In this document: positions 52,108-60,339 of the stretch, in pieces
How positions within the stretch are numbered: position 1 is the stretch's first letter
Layout of the letters: each line of letters opens with the position of its first letter
NCBI GenBank assembly: GCA_963749145.1
Contig: CAVVLN010000005.1
Location: forward strand, 248,001-312,000
Direction: 5' to 3'
DNA: 64,000 nucleotides
Origin: JASHPR01 sp963749145
GTDB taxonomy: Bacteria; Actinomycetota; Actinomycetes; Streptosporangiales; Streptosporangiaceae
Position numbers and translations under genes: made by a program
Notes under the pieces: generated by a model
The model's input: only the letters and a program-made list of their open reading frames with translations
What the model was told of the DNA's origin: nothing
Databases searched by the model: none

Positions 52108-54096
52108 TTAGTCGCCCGGGGGAGGAACCTTAGGGAAGGCCTCGGTGTTCGCGCTGGGGTTCCATACGAAGATCGGCCCGGCGTCCGGCTCTGAGCCCTC
52201 CTCTGGCGCTGAGCCCTTCTCCGGTGGCGGTCTGGTGGCGGCCAGTTCCTCGGTACGGTCGGCGGCGGGGCCCCAGATTGACTCGGGCATGGGCGCGTTC
52301 TGGGGCCCGGACAGATTCTGGGGCCCGGACAGATTCTGGGGCCCGGACAGATTCTGGGGCCCGGACAGATTCTGCGGTGCGGGCGCGATGGGCGCGATGG
52401 GCGCGATCGGTGCCCGCCTGATCAGGGTCGATGGCGGGCCCGCAGCCCAGGGGAGCTCGGTGTCGGGCTTGGGCGCCGGTCCCCAGGGCGGGGATCCGGA
52501 CACCTTGGGCGGCCGGGCGGCGGCCGCCCGGGTCATCGGGGTCAGCGGCAGCCGTGCGGGCGGGCCGCCAAGGCGCCGGCCGACCGGGTCGTCACCGGGC
52601 CCGGGGGAATCGCCGAAGCTGCCGAAGGCACCGCCCCGGCCGGCCGCCGCGCGTGAGCCGAGCCCGGAGCCGGCCATGGCCCGGGCCCCGCGGGCGCCGG
52701 GCGGCTGGGCGGGCGCGGTGAAGTACTCGAGCATCTCGTCGGCAGGGGCCTCACTGGCGGGAGCGTGGACGGGCCGCCCGGCCGGGTCGCGCTCGCCGCG
52801 GGCGGCGGCCCGGCTCCGCGTGCGCCGCCGCTGTACCAGCGCGTAGGCGATGATCGGCAGCAGCAGCACCACGAGCAGTACTCCGGAGATGAGCCCGTAC
52901 CGCTCCAGCTTCGGCCCCAGTCCCCGGTCGACGAACGGGATCGGCGGCGCGGCGGGCAGCTGCCTCGAGACGGCCCCGTGGCCGGCCCGGGACGGGCCGG
53001 GCTCGGCGATGACCGCCGCGGCGGCCAGCGCCCGCGCGGCGTCGACGGTCCCGTGCCCGGAGCCGTCCTGCATACCGTCGGCGGGCCGGAACACCGTGCT
53101 GGTGATCAGGGCCTGGGTGACCTGGGCGGGCGTGAGCTCCGGGTACACCGACTTGATCAGCGCCACGATGCCGGTGACGATCGCGCTGGCCGCGGCGGTG
53201 CTGCTGACCGTCGTGTAGCCGTTCGGCGGGATGGCGGCGGTCATGCCGCTCCCGGCCGCGGTCAGCATCACGTACGACTGGCGGCTGCTGAAGGGGGCCT
53301 TGGTGAACGTGCTGTCGAACGCGCCCACGGAGATCACGCCGGGGTAGTCGGCCGGGAAGTTCGGCGCGTCGGCCTGGGCGTTGTTGTCGCCGCCGGGCGC
53401 GACCAGGACCACCCCCCGGCTCAGCGCGTAGGCCACGGCCGACTGCTCGGCCGCGCTGCCGCCCGCCGCGGCCTGCTGCGCCGCCGCGGCGGGGGACGGC
53501 GGCTGGCCCGGGATCGGTACCGGGGTCGGCGCCAGGGAGGCCACCAGGGTGTTCGCGGACTGGCCCGGGTCCAGCGGCAGGTCGATCACCTGGGCGCCGC
53601 TGTTGACCGCGTAGTTGATCCCGGCCGCGACCGCGGCGGGCAAGGCGGAGGTGATGGCCGAGTCCATGAGCAGCGGGTCGCCGCTGTCCAGGCCGACCCG
53701 GATCGACAGCAGCCGGGCCTGCGGGGCCACGCCGAGGATGCCGTCGGCGTGGCCCGGGCCGTGCCCGTGGCCGACGATGAGACTCGCCATCGCGGTCCCG
53801 TGCACCCCGTAGAACTGGCTGCCCGGCTTCTCCTTGGTGCCGGTGTAGTCCGGCCCGGTGATCACCGACCCGGCCAGGTCGGGCTGGGCCGGGTCCACGC
53901 CGCTGTCCAGCAGCGCGACCGTCACGCCCGAGCCCTGGCTGGTCCGCTGCGCCTGCGTGACGTGCAGCGCGCTGAGCCACCACTGGCCCTGGCGGACCTG
54001 GTCGGCCAGAGCCGGGACGCTGCCGACCGCGGACCACGCGACGACCAGGCCGATGGCGATGGTGACCGGCACCGGGCGGGGGAACCTCATCGGCAC
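52108..54096 (-). CDS. Mycosin-like S8 protein with probable inactive active site
   Basis: GTG 54096 (GGAAGG nine bases before) or ATG 54090 starts a protein of about 662 residues. It has a signal peptide, a subtilase domain (about 35-390), one membrane helix (LISGVLLVVLLLPIIAYAL) and a Pro-rich cytoplasmic tail with PQNLSG repeats. This is the layout of MycP, the protease of type VII secretion. Asp (VALLDSGVD) and His (GVHGTAMASLIVG) are present. Where SGTSxA is expected, the sequence reads VSSTAAASAIVTG, so the catalytic Ser appears to be Ala. No other type VII gene is nearby. Confidence 0.82.
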   Translation of the reverse strand: MPMRFPRPVPVTIAIGLVVAWSAVGSVPALADQVRQGQWWLSALHVTQAQRTSQGSGVTVALLDSGVDPAQPDLAGSVITGPDYTGTKEKPGSQFYGVHGTAMASLIVGHGHGPGHADGILGVAPQARLLSIRVGLDSGDPLLMDSAITSALPAAVAAGINYAVNSGAQVIDLPLDPGQSANTLVASLAPTPVPIPGQPPSPAAAAQQAAAGGSAAEQSAVAYALSRGVVLVAPGGDNNAQADAPNFPADYPGVISVGAFDSTFTKAPFSSRQSYVMLTAAGSGMTAAIPPNGYTTVSSTAAASAIVTGIVALIKSVYPELTPAQVTQALITSTVFRPADGMQDGSGHGTVDAARALAAAAVIAEPGPSRAGHGAVSRQLPAAPPIPFVDRGLGPKLERYGLISGVLLVVLLLPIIAYALVQRRRTRSRAAARGERDPAGRPVHAPASEAPADEMLEYFTAPAQPPGARGARAMAGSGLGSRAAAGRGGAFGSFGDSPGPGDDPVGRRLGGPPARLPLTPMTRAAAARPPKVSGSPPWGPAPKPDTELPWAAGPPSTLIRRAPIAPIAPIAPAPQNLSGPQNLSGPQNLSGPQNLSGPQNAPMPESIWGPAADRTEELAATRPPPEKGSAPEEGSEPDAGPIFVWNPSANTEAFPKVPPPGD
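52298..52369. repeat. 18-bp in-frame tandem repeat, four copies
   Basis: The unit TTCTGGGGCCCGGACAGA encodes (on the minus strand) the NLSGPQ hexapeptides of the mycosin-like tail. Confidence 0.88.
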
Positions 54097-54160
54097 GCGT
54101 GCTTGCCTTCCGTGCGGGTACCCCCGCATTCTGCCACCTTCACGCCGGTTACGTACTGTG

Positions 54161-54241
54161 TGCGCAGATCCGGTCAGGCCGGCCGTCTGCGCAGATCCGG
54201 TCAGGCCGGCCGTCTGCGCAGATCCGGTCAGGCCGGCCGGG
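54161..54241. repeat. 27-bp tandem repeat, three copies
   Basis: Three head-to-tail copies begin TGCGCAGATCCGGTCAGGCC (54161, 54188, 54215). The third overlaps the stop of the SAM hydrolase gene; the first two lie between it and the mycosin-like gene. Confidence 0.88.
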
Positions 54242-55082
54242 CCACCGAGAGCCGGACGTGGGCACCGGGCGGCAGGCCCAGCTGCTGCGCGGCGTCGCCC
54301 GCGTTGACGGCCAGCGAGATCAGCCCGGCGCTGTCGGTGAACGCCACGACCTCGCCCGGCGCCACGGACGCGAACGTCTCCATGAAGGGCACCGTGAGCT
54401 GGCGGCGGCCCGCCCGGACCACCAGCGGGGAGCCGAAGCCGATGCCCAGCCGTCCCATGTCCGCCGCGACGATGGACAGCTGGACGTTGCCGAACCGGTC
54501 CACCGACATGACCTCGCCCTCGGCCTCGCCGTCGCGTACCCGGCTGGTCGGCTCGGGCAGGGTCACCAGGTCGGCCAGGTCGATCTCGTCGCCGGCCGCG
54601 GACGGGTCCTGCCCGGCGGCCAGGTGCGCGGCCACGGGCATGAAGATGTCCCGGCCGTGGAACGTCGGCGAGACCGGGTGCAGCCACAGGTCGCCGTTGG
54701 TGAGCTGGAACGCCCGGCTGGCCCCGCCCAGCGCGGCGATCGGCCAGGACAGCAGGCCGTTGTCCGGCCCGACCATGACGCTCTCGCCGGCCACCACGGC
54801 GACGCCCCGGCGGGCGGTACCGACCCCGGGATCCACCACGGCCACGTGCACGGCGGGCGGCATGTAGGGGACGGTCTGGGCCAGCACGGCCGCCCCGCGT
54901 CGCACGTCGCCCGGCTGCACCAGGTGGGTGATGTCGATGATCCGGGCGGCCGGGGCGATCCGGGCGGCGACGCCGTGACAAGCGGCGACGAAACCGTCTT
55001 CCAGGCCGTAGTCGGTTATGAAGGTTATGCAGTCAAAGGAAGCCACGAAGGGTGAGCGTACGTCGCCGGAGACGAGACGCAT
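54228..55082 (-). CDS. SAM hydroxide adenosyltransferase (DUF62 / SAM hydrolase)
   Basis: This enzyme splits S-adenosylmethionine to adenosine and methionine using water; the family also includes SalL chlorinase and the fluorinase. It has up to 284 residues (ATG 55082; start uncertain, no ribosome site). Motifs are ITFITDYGLEDGFVAACHG, DITHLVQPGDVRRGA, VVDPGVGTARRGV, VGPDNGLLSW and FHGRDIFMPVAA. The halogenase-specific loops are not evident and the Asp-Arg-His set of hydrolases (DPGVG-Arg ... FHGRD) is present. Confidence 0.9.
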   Translation of the reverse strand: MRLVSGDVRSPFVASFDCITFITDYGLEDGFVAACHGVAARIAPAARIIDITHLVQPGDVRRGAAVLAQTVPYMPPAVHVAVVDPGVGTARRGVAVVAGESVMVGPDNGLLSWPIAALGGASRAFQLTNGDLWLHPVSPTFHGRDIFMPVAAHLAAGQDPSAAGDEIDLADLVTLPEPTSRVRDGEAEGEVMSVDRFGNVQLSIVAADMGRLGIGFGSPLVVRAGRRQLTVPFMETFASVAPGEVVAFTDSAGLISLAVNAGDAAQQLGLPPGAHVRLSVARPA

Positions 55083-55131
55083 AGAGGGCGCCTACGATGG
55101 AGTCCCCTACCTTAGGTTCCGGGAGGACGGG

Positions 55132-55374
55132 ATGGCGGCGCTGTCTGAGCTCGACCAGCGCATCCTGGCCTTCGAGCAGAGCTGGTGGCGGTTCCCCGGC
55201 GCGAAGGAGAAGGAGATCCTCGAGGTGTTCGGCGTGCCGGTGACCCGCTACTACCAGCTCCTGAACGCGCTGATCGACCGGCCCGAGGCGAGCCAGTTCG
55301 ACCCGGTGCTCGTCGCTCGGCTGCGCCGGCAGCGCAGCCGCCGGAACCGGATCCGGTCGGCCAGCCCGGACTGA
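55132..55374 (+). CDS. DUF3263 small helix-turn-helix-like protein
   Basis: The 80 residues start at ATG 55132, with GGGAGG five bases upstream. It is a conserved actinobacterial family: LDQRILAFEQSWWRFPGAKE, then FGVPVTRYYQLLNALIDRPE and a basic end RRQRSRRNRIR. The fold is predicted to be helix-turn-helix; function unknown. otsB begins five bases after its stop. Confidence 0.88.
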   Translation: MAALSELDQRILAFEQSWWRFPGAKEKEILEVFGVPVTRYYQLLNALIDRPEASQFDPVLVARLRRQRSRRNRIRSASPD

Positions 55375-55379
55375 GCGCC

Positions 55380-56225
55380 GTGCCCAGCCCGGCGGACGTC
55401 CCGCCGCTGCCCTCGCCCCGCACCGAGGCCGGCCGGGCCGGTCTCGCCGCCCTGGTGCGGGCGCCGGGCCGGGCCCTGATCGCCCTGGACTACGACGGCA
55501 CGCTGGCCCCGATCGTCGCCGACCCCGCGGCGGCCCGCGCGCACGGCAGCGCGGTCGCCGCGCTGCGCCGGCTGGCCAGCCGGGCCGGGACCCTGGCCGT
55601 GATCACCGGCCGGCCGCCCGGCGAGGCGGTCGCGCTCGGCGGCCTGGACCGGGTGCCCGGCCTCATCGTGCTCGGGCACTACGGCCGGGAACGATGGCAG
55701 GACGGCACGCTGACCTCGCCGCCGGTCCCGCCCGGCGTGGCGGCCGCCCGGCGGGAGCTGCCGCGGGTGCTGGCCGCCGCGGGCGCGCCGGAAGGCACCT
55801 GGACCGAGGACAAGGCCGGCGCGCTGGCCGTGCATACCCGCCGCACCGCCGAGCCCGCGGTCGCCCTCGACCGCCTCCGCGGCCCGCTGGCCGACCTCGC
55901 CGCGCGGACCGGCCTGGCGGTCGAGCCGGGCCGGATGGTGATCGAGCTGCGCCCGCCCGGGTCGGACAAGGGGCAGGCCCTCGAAGACCTCGCCGCGCAG
56001 CGCGCCGTCTCGGCCCTGATGTACGTCGGCGACGACCTCGGCGACGTGCCCGCCTTCGAGGCGGTCGCGCGGCTGCGTCGCGAGGGGATCGCCGGCCTGG
56101 CCGTCTGCAGCGGATCGGCGGAGGTGGCCGGGCTGGCCGGCCGGGCGGACCTGGTGGTGGACGGCCCCGACGGCGTGGTGGCACTGCTCCGCGCGCTGGC
56201 GGCCGCCATGGCCGGGCCAGCCTGA
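55380..56225 (+). CDS. otsB: Trehalose-6-phosphate phosphatase
   Basis: This HAD phosphatase removes phosphate from trehalose-6-phosphate. It has 281 residues from GTG 55380, five bases after the DUF3263 stop. HAD motif I is LDYDGTLAP, motif II Thr in VITGRPPGE, motif III Lys in SDKGQALEDL and motif IV GDDLGDVPAFEA. The reading frame is open well upstream inside DUF3263 but only the part from VPSPADV resembles OtsB. Convergent with otsA, 21 bases apart. Confidence 0.93.
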   Translation: MPSPADVPPLPSPRTEAGRAGLAALVRAPGRALIALDYDGTLAPIVADPAAARAHGSAVAALRRLASRAGTLAVITGRPPGEAVALGGLDRVPGLIVLGHYGRERWQDGTLTSPPVPPGVAAARRELPRVLAAAGAPEGTWTEDKAGALAVHTRRTAEPAVALDRLRGPLADLAARTGLAVEPGRMVIELRPPGSDKGQALEDLAAQRAVSALMYVGDDLGDVPAFEAVARLRREGIAGLAVCSGSAEVAGLAGRADLVVDGPDGVVALLRALAAAMAGPA

Positions 56226-56246
56226 GCCAGCTTCACGCTCCGGCGC

Positions 56247-57731
56247 TCAGCCCTCGAGCCGGTCGAGGGCGGCCAGCTGGTCGGCGAACCAGGTAGCCGG
56301 CGGCAGGGCCGACGCCGCCCGGGCCAGGGCCGAGGTGCGACGGGTGCGTTCTGGCCCCGTCATCGTCAGCGCCTCGTGCAGGGCCTGCGCCGTGCCGGAC
56401 ACGTCGAAGGGATTGATCATCAGGGCGTCGGCGGACAGCTCCGCGGCCGCGCCGGCCTCCCGGGAGAGCACGAGCGTGCAGCCGCGGTCGGACAGGATCG
56501 GGCCTTCCTTGGCGACCAGGTTCATGCCGTCGCGGACCGGGTTGACCAGCAGCACGTCGGCCAGCCGGTAGGCGGCGAGCGACCGGGCGTAGTCGTCGTC
56601 GACCTGGAGGATCAGCGGATCCCAGTCCGCGGTGCCGAACTCCTCGGAGATCTCCCCGGCCAGCCGCTGCACCCGGGCGGTGTACTCGCGGTACTCGGGC
56701 AGGTCGTGCCGGGACGGGTAGGCGGAGGCCAGGTGCGTGACCCGCCCGCGCCATTCCGGGTGCGTGACCAGCAGCTCGCGGTAGGCGGCGAGACCGCGGA
56801 CGATGTTCTTGGACAGCTCGGTGCGGTCGATCCGGACGATCAGCTGCCGGCCGCCCACGGCCTCGGCCAGCGTCGCCATCCGGGCCAGCACGTCCGGCTC
56901 GGCCGCGCGGCTGGTCAGCTCGGCGGCATCCACGCCGAGCGGATGCACGGCGATCCCGGTGACATGGCCCCGGTAGCTCACCTGCTGCCGGACCCGGTCC
57001 ACCTCGGCGTCCGCGCCGAGGATGGCCTCGCAGCAGTCCGCGAACGCGTCCGCCCACCGCTGGCAGAGGAACCCCGCGTGGTCGGCGCCGAGCACGCCGT
57101 CCAGCACCTCCCGGCCCACGTCATCGGGCAGCATCCGGTAGTAGTCGGGGGGCGCCCACGGGGTGTGCGAGAAGTGCGCGATCCTGACGTCCGGGCGCAA
57201 GTCGGCCAGCATCCGCGGGGTCAGGGTCAGGTGGTAGTCCTGCACCAGGGCGCGGACCGGCCGCCCCCCGGGGCCCGGCAGGCCCGCGTCGTCGGCCAGC
57301 GCCTCGGCGAACGCGCGGTTGTAGGTGCGGTACGACTCCCACTCCCGCGCGAACGCGATCCCGAAGTGCGGCCGGGTGGGCGTGTCGTACAGCATGTGGT
57401 GCACGAACCACAGCGTGGAGTTCGCCACCGCGTTGTAGGCCCGGTGGAAGATGGTCGTCGGGATGTCCAGCATGTGCACGGCCGAGCCGCCTGGCGTCCC
57501 GTCGGCGGCGAGCCGGCCGTCCGGCGCGCCCCGTACCGCGGCCCGGTCGGCGTCGCTGAGCGCCGCGCAGACCCAGAGGGCGTCGGCGTGCTCGGTCACC
57601 GAGGAGAGCCCGGACACCAGGCCGCCGCCGCCGCGCCGGGCGGACAGCCTCCCGTCGTAGCCGAGCGTGAACGACACCGGTCCCCGGTTGGAGGCGATGA
57701 GTACCCGGTCGGCGGCTGATCCTGCGCCCAT
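56247..57731 (-). CDS. otsA: Trehalose-6-phosphate synthase
   Basis: This GT20 enzyme makes trehalose-6-phosphate from a nucleotide glucose and glucose-6-phosphate. It has 494 residues. Motifs are VLIASNRGPVSF, RGGGGLVSGL (nucleotide loop), VQDYHLTLTPRML, IAHFSHTPWAPPDYYRML, RIDRTELSKNI and NPVRDGMNLVAKEG. Together with the convergent otsB it forms the OtsAB pathway; because they converge, each has its own promoter. Confidence 0.94.
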   Translation of the reverse strand: MGAGSAADRVLIASNRGPVSFTLGYDGRLSARRGGGGLVSGLSSVTEHADALWVCAALSDADRAAVRGAPDGRLAADGTPGGSAVHMLDIPTTIFHRAYNAVANSTLWFVHHMLYDTPTRPHFGIAFAREWESYRTYNRAFAEALADDAGLPGPGGRPVRALVQDYHLTLTPRMLADLRPDVRIAHFSHTPWAPPDYYRMLPDDVGREVLDGVLGADHAGFLCQRWADAFADCCEAILGADAEVDRVRQQVSYRGHVTGIAVHPLGVDAAELTSRAAEPDVLARMATLAEAVGGRQLIVRIDRTELSKNIVRGLAAYRELLVTHPEWRGRVTHLASAYPSRHDLPEYREYTARVQRLAGEISEEFGTADWDPLILQVDDDYARSLAAYRLADVLLVNPVRDGMNLVAKEGPILSDRGCTLVLSREAGAAAELSADALMINPFDVSGTAQALHEALTMTGPERTRRTSALARAASALPPATWFADQLAALDRLEG

Positions 57732-57879
57732 GGTCCGGCCAGGCTACCGGGCCGGGATCCGCGGGAGCGGCATCGGCGGGGTCGTCGCGTGTCCGGCCGG
57801 GCGGCGGCCGGCGGGGGCGGGGCCCGATGCGGAGGGCACGGTCAATCCGGGTTACAGTGCTGGGTACAACTTCATATTG

Positions 57880-58022
57880 CTCATCCAGAGGGGTGGAGGG
57901 ATCGGCCCTGTGAAGCCCCGGCAACCATCACGGTGATGACGTGTCCGCGCCTTACGGGCGAGGCCATACCGCGACAGGTGCCAACTCCGGCCCGCGGCCA
58001 GACGGCCGCCGGGAAAGATGAG
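57880..58022 (+). promoter_or_regulatory. SAM-I (S-box) riboswitch upstream of thrC
   Basis: P1 pairs CTCATC (57880-57885) with GATGAG (58017-58022). Core bases are AGAGGGGTGGAGGGA, GGCCCTGTGAAGCCCCGGCA (ACC follows), GGTGCCAACTCC and GGAAAGATGAGGAG, all typical of the SAM-I class. The SD-like GAGGAG overlaps P1, suggesting translational control: high SAM hides the ribosome site of thrC. Confidence 0.9.
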
Positions 58023-58039
58023 GAGAGAGGCCTCGCCCC

Positions 58040-59326
58040 GTGAGCACATCGGCAGCAATCACCAGCCCGACGACCACCCGGTTCGGTCATGCCAGCACGC
58101 TGGCCTGCCGCGAGTGCGGGCAGGCCGCCCCGCTCGGCGCCCAGCACGCCTGCGCTGAGTGTTTCGGGCCGCTGGAGGTCGGCTACGACTACCCGGCGCT
58201 GAGCCGCGCGGACATCGAGACGGGCCCGCCCAACATCTGGCGGTACGCCAGCCTGCTGCCGGTCCCGGCCGACGTCGCCGCCCGACCGAACACCGAGCCG
58301 GGCTGCACCCGGCTGATCCGCGCCGACCGGCTGGCCGCCGCGCTCGGCCTGCGAGCGCTCTGGGTGAAGGACGAGCGGGCCAACCCGACCCATTCGTTCA
58401 AGGACCGGGTGGTCGCGGTCGCGCTCGCCGCCGCGGTCGAGATGGGCTACCAGGTCCTGGCCTGCCCCTCGACCGGGAACCTGGCCAACGCGGTGGCGGC
58501 CGCCGCGGCCCGGGCGGGGATCCGCTCGGTGGTGCTGGTCCCGGCCAGCCTCGAGTCGCAGAAGATCATCGGCACCGCGGTGTACGGCGGCACCCTGGTC
58601 ACCATCGACGGCAGCTACGACGACGTCAACCGCCTTGCCTCCGAGCTGGCCGACGACCGCGAGGACTGGGCGTTCGTCAACGTCAACGTGCGGCCCTATT
58701 ACGCGGAAGGGTCCAAGACCATCGGCTACGAGATTGCCGAGCAGCTCGGCTGGCGGCTGCCGTCGCAGGTCGTCGTCCCGGTCGCATCCGGCGCGCAGCT
58801 CGTCAAGATCGACAAGGCGTTCCGTGAGCTGGCCGCGCTCGGGCTGGTCGACGACGCGCCCTACCGGGTGTTCGGGGCCCAGGCCACCGGCTGCGCGCCG
58901 GTCGCGATGGCGTTCCGGGCCGGTCACGACGTGGTGCAGCCGGTCCGGCCGGACACGATCGCCAAGTCGCTCGCGATCGGGAACCCGGCGGACGGCCCGT
59001 ACGTGCTCGACGTGACCCGCCGTACCGGCGGCGCCGTCGCCGACGTGGGGGACGACGAGATCGTGGACGCGATCCGGCTGCTCGCGGCGACGGAGGGCAT
59101 CTTCGGCGAGACCGCGGTGGGGGTCACCATCGCCACCACGCGCAGGCTGCTGGAGTCCGGGCAGCTTGACCCCGACGCCGAGACCGTCATCATCAACTCG
59201 GGCGACGGGCTGAAGACGCTCGACGCCGTGGCCGGATCGGTCTCCCCGGCCGGCCCGATCCGACCCACCATGGAAGCTTTCGCCGAACTCGAGTCGTCCA
59301 CCCACCCACGAAAGGCAGTTGCATGA
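58040..59326 (+). CDS. thrC: Threonine synthase
   Basis: This PLP enzyme converts O-phosphohomoserine to threonine. It has 428 residues from GTG 58040. An N-terminal zinc ribbon (LACRECGQ ... HACAECFG) is followed by the beta-family core with Schiff-base Lys121 in THSFKDRV and the phosphate loop PSTGNLANAV. The later segments NVNVRPYYAEGSKTIGYEIA and NSGDGLKTLDA fit ThrC. A SAM riboswitch precedes it, and a MoaD-like gene overlaps its stop by four bases. Confidence 0.92.
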   Translation: MSTSAAITSPTTTRFGHASTLACRECGQAAPLGAQHACAECFGPLEVGYDYPALSRADIETGPPNIWRYASLLPVPADVAARPNTEPGCTRLIRADRLAAALGLRALWVKDERANPTHSFKDRVVAVALAAAVEMGYQVLACPSTGNLANAVAAAAARAGIRSVVLVPASLESQKIIGTAVYGGTLVTIDGSYDDVNRLASELADDREDWAFVNVNVRPYYAEGSKTIGYEIAEQLGWRLPSQVVVPVASGAQLVKIDKAFRELAALGLVDDAPYRVFGAQATGCAPVAMAFRAGHDVVQPVRPDTIAKSLAIGNPADGPYVLDVTRRTGGAVADVGDDEIVDAIRLLAATEGIFGETAVGVTIATTRRLLESGQLDPDAETVIINSGDGLKTLDAVAGSVSPAGPIRPTMEAFAELESSTHPRKAVA

Positions 59327-59655
59327 GCGTCTCGGTCCGCATCCCCACCATCTTGCGCAGCTACACGGGCGGTGCTGCCGAGGTCACCGCGCAGGAGGGA
59401 ACCCTGCGCGACGTCATCGCCGGGCTGGACGCCTCGTACCCGGGCCTGGGCGGAAGGATTCTCGACGAGAGCGGGAAACTGCGGCGTTTCGTCAACGTCT
59501 ACGTGGGCGAGGAGGACGTCCGGCTCGCCCAGGGACTCGACACCGAGGTGCCGCCCGGTATTCAGGTGTCGGTGATTCCGGCCGTGGCCGGGGGCGCAGC
59601 CGCTGGTGACCCGTGCTCCGCGGCCCCCGCCGGCCCCGCCGGATTCAGGGAGTAA
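59323..59655 (+). CDS. MoaD/ThiS-like sulfur carrier protein
   Basis: The protein has 110 residues, ATG within the thrC stop. It is a ubiquitin-like fold: VSVRIPTILRSYTGGAAEV, FVNVYVGEEDVRLAQGLDTE and VSVIPAVAGG. Sulfur carriers normally end at Gly-Gly; here 17-19 residues follow (AAAGDPCSAAPAGPAGFRE), so trimming would be needed, or the end is a frameshift in the run of five G at the GG codons. Carriers of this type in actinobacteria (CysO) serve thiocarboxylate-based cysteine synthesis. Confidence 0.85.
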   Translation: MSVSVRIPTILRSYTGGAAEVTAQEGTLRDVIAGLDASYPGLGGRILDESGKLRRFVNVYVGEEDVRLAQGLDTEVPPGIQVSVIPAVAGGAAAGDPCSAAPAGPAGFRE

Positions 59656-59826
59656 CTGGACACGGGGGGGCACGCTACGATGTAAAATCATGTCCGGTCG
59701 CTGTAGGCACGGCGAGAACGGCAAGCACAGCTTGCGCGGCACGTCTGGTCCGATCCGCGATCGACGGGTTTCGCGGTGGCAAGGGCGGAACCCGAAGCCC
59801 GAGCAAAAGTTAGGGAGTTGTTGGTA

Positions 59827-60027
59827 ATGGCTCAGGGCACCGTCAAATGGTTCAACGCGGACAAGGGCTACGGCTTCATCGCGGTCGACGGTGGCAGGGA
59901 CGTGTTCGTGCACTTCTCGGCAATCCAGATGGACGGCTACCGCAGCCTCGAAGAGGGTCAGCGGGTCGAATTCGACATCACGCAGAGCGACCGCGGGCCT
60001 CAGGCCGAGGCGGTCCGCGCGGTGTAG
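59827..60027 (+). CDS. Cold-shock domain protein
   Basis: The 66 residues start at ATG 59827, with AGGGAG about eight bases upstream. It is a CspA-type OB fold with both RNA-binding motifs: KGYGFIAV (RNP1) and VFVHFSAI (RNP2), ending GPQAEAVRAV. Acts as a nucleic-acid chaperone. A perfect hairpin follows the stop. Confidence 0.95.
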   Translation: MAQGTVKWFNADKGYGFIAVDGGRDVFVHFSAIQMDGYRSLEEGQRVEFDITQSDRGPQAEAVRAV

Positions 60028-60044
60028 GTCTCAGGACGAGGCGG

Positions 60045-60077
60045 AAGGCCCGGTCCCGCACGGCGGGACCGGGCCTT
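60045..60077 (+). terminator. Hairpin terminator after csp gene
   Basis: A 14-bp perfect stem (AAGGCCCGGTCCCG / CGGGACCGGGCCTT) with loop CACGG, 17 bases after the stop. Confidence 0.85.
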
Positions 60078-60148
60078 CTGGCGTACCCCGGCGTGCCCCT
60101 GGCGTGCCCCCGGCGGGCCGCGGCTGGGGCGGCGGGGCCCCGCCCGGC

Positions 60149-60174
60149 TTGCACTCTCACCCCGAGAGTGCTAA
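60149..60174. promoter_or_regulatory. CIRCE element 1 (HrcA operator)
   Basis: It reads TTGCACTC-N9-GAGTGCTAA, the HrcA-binding inverted repeat, ahead of groEL. Confidence 0.9.
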
Positions 60175-60182
60175 ACAGGGCG

Positions 60183-60209
60183 TTGGCACTCTCGGGGTGA
60201 GAGTGATAA
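60183..60209. promoter_or_regulatory. CIRCE element 2 (HrcA operator)
   Basis: It reads TGGCACTC-N9-GAGTGATAA. The spacer is the exact reverse complement of that in element 1, so 19 bases of the two sites are perfect inverted copies of each other. Confidence 0.9.
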
Positions 60210-60339
60210 CGCAGTGACGTGATCGGGGCGACGAGGCCGGTCCCGCGGCAGGCAGGGAATGCCCGCGGGGCGGCCGTCCGTCGCGGGCGTCGGCTCGATC
60301 GGCACGCATGGCACAAAGTTCCGGGAGGATCTGGAGCCT

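Noticed and set aside
54161..54241. Possible CRISPR array
   Set aside because: The repeats are head-to-tail with no spacers, and no cas genes are present in the window.
54228..55082. Halogenase (fluorinase/chlorinase) for the DUF62 gene
   Set aside because: The halide-binding insertion is not visible and no halometabolite genes are nearby; the hydroxide-type enzyme fits better.
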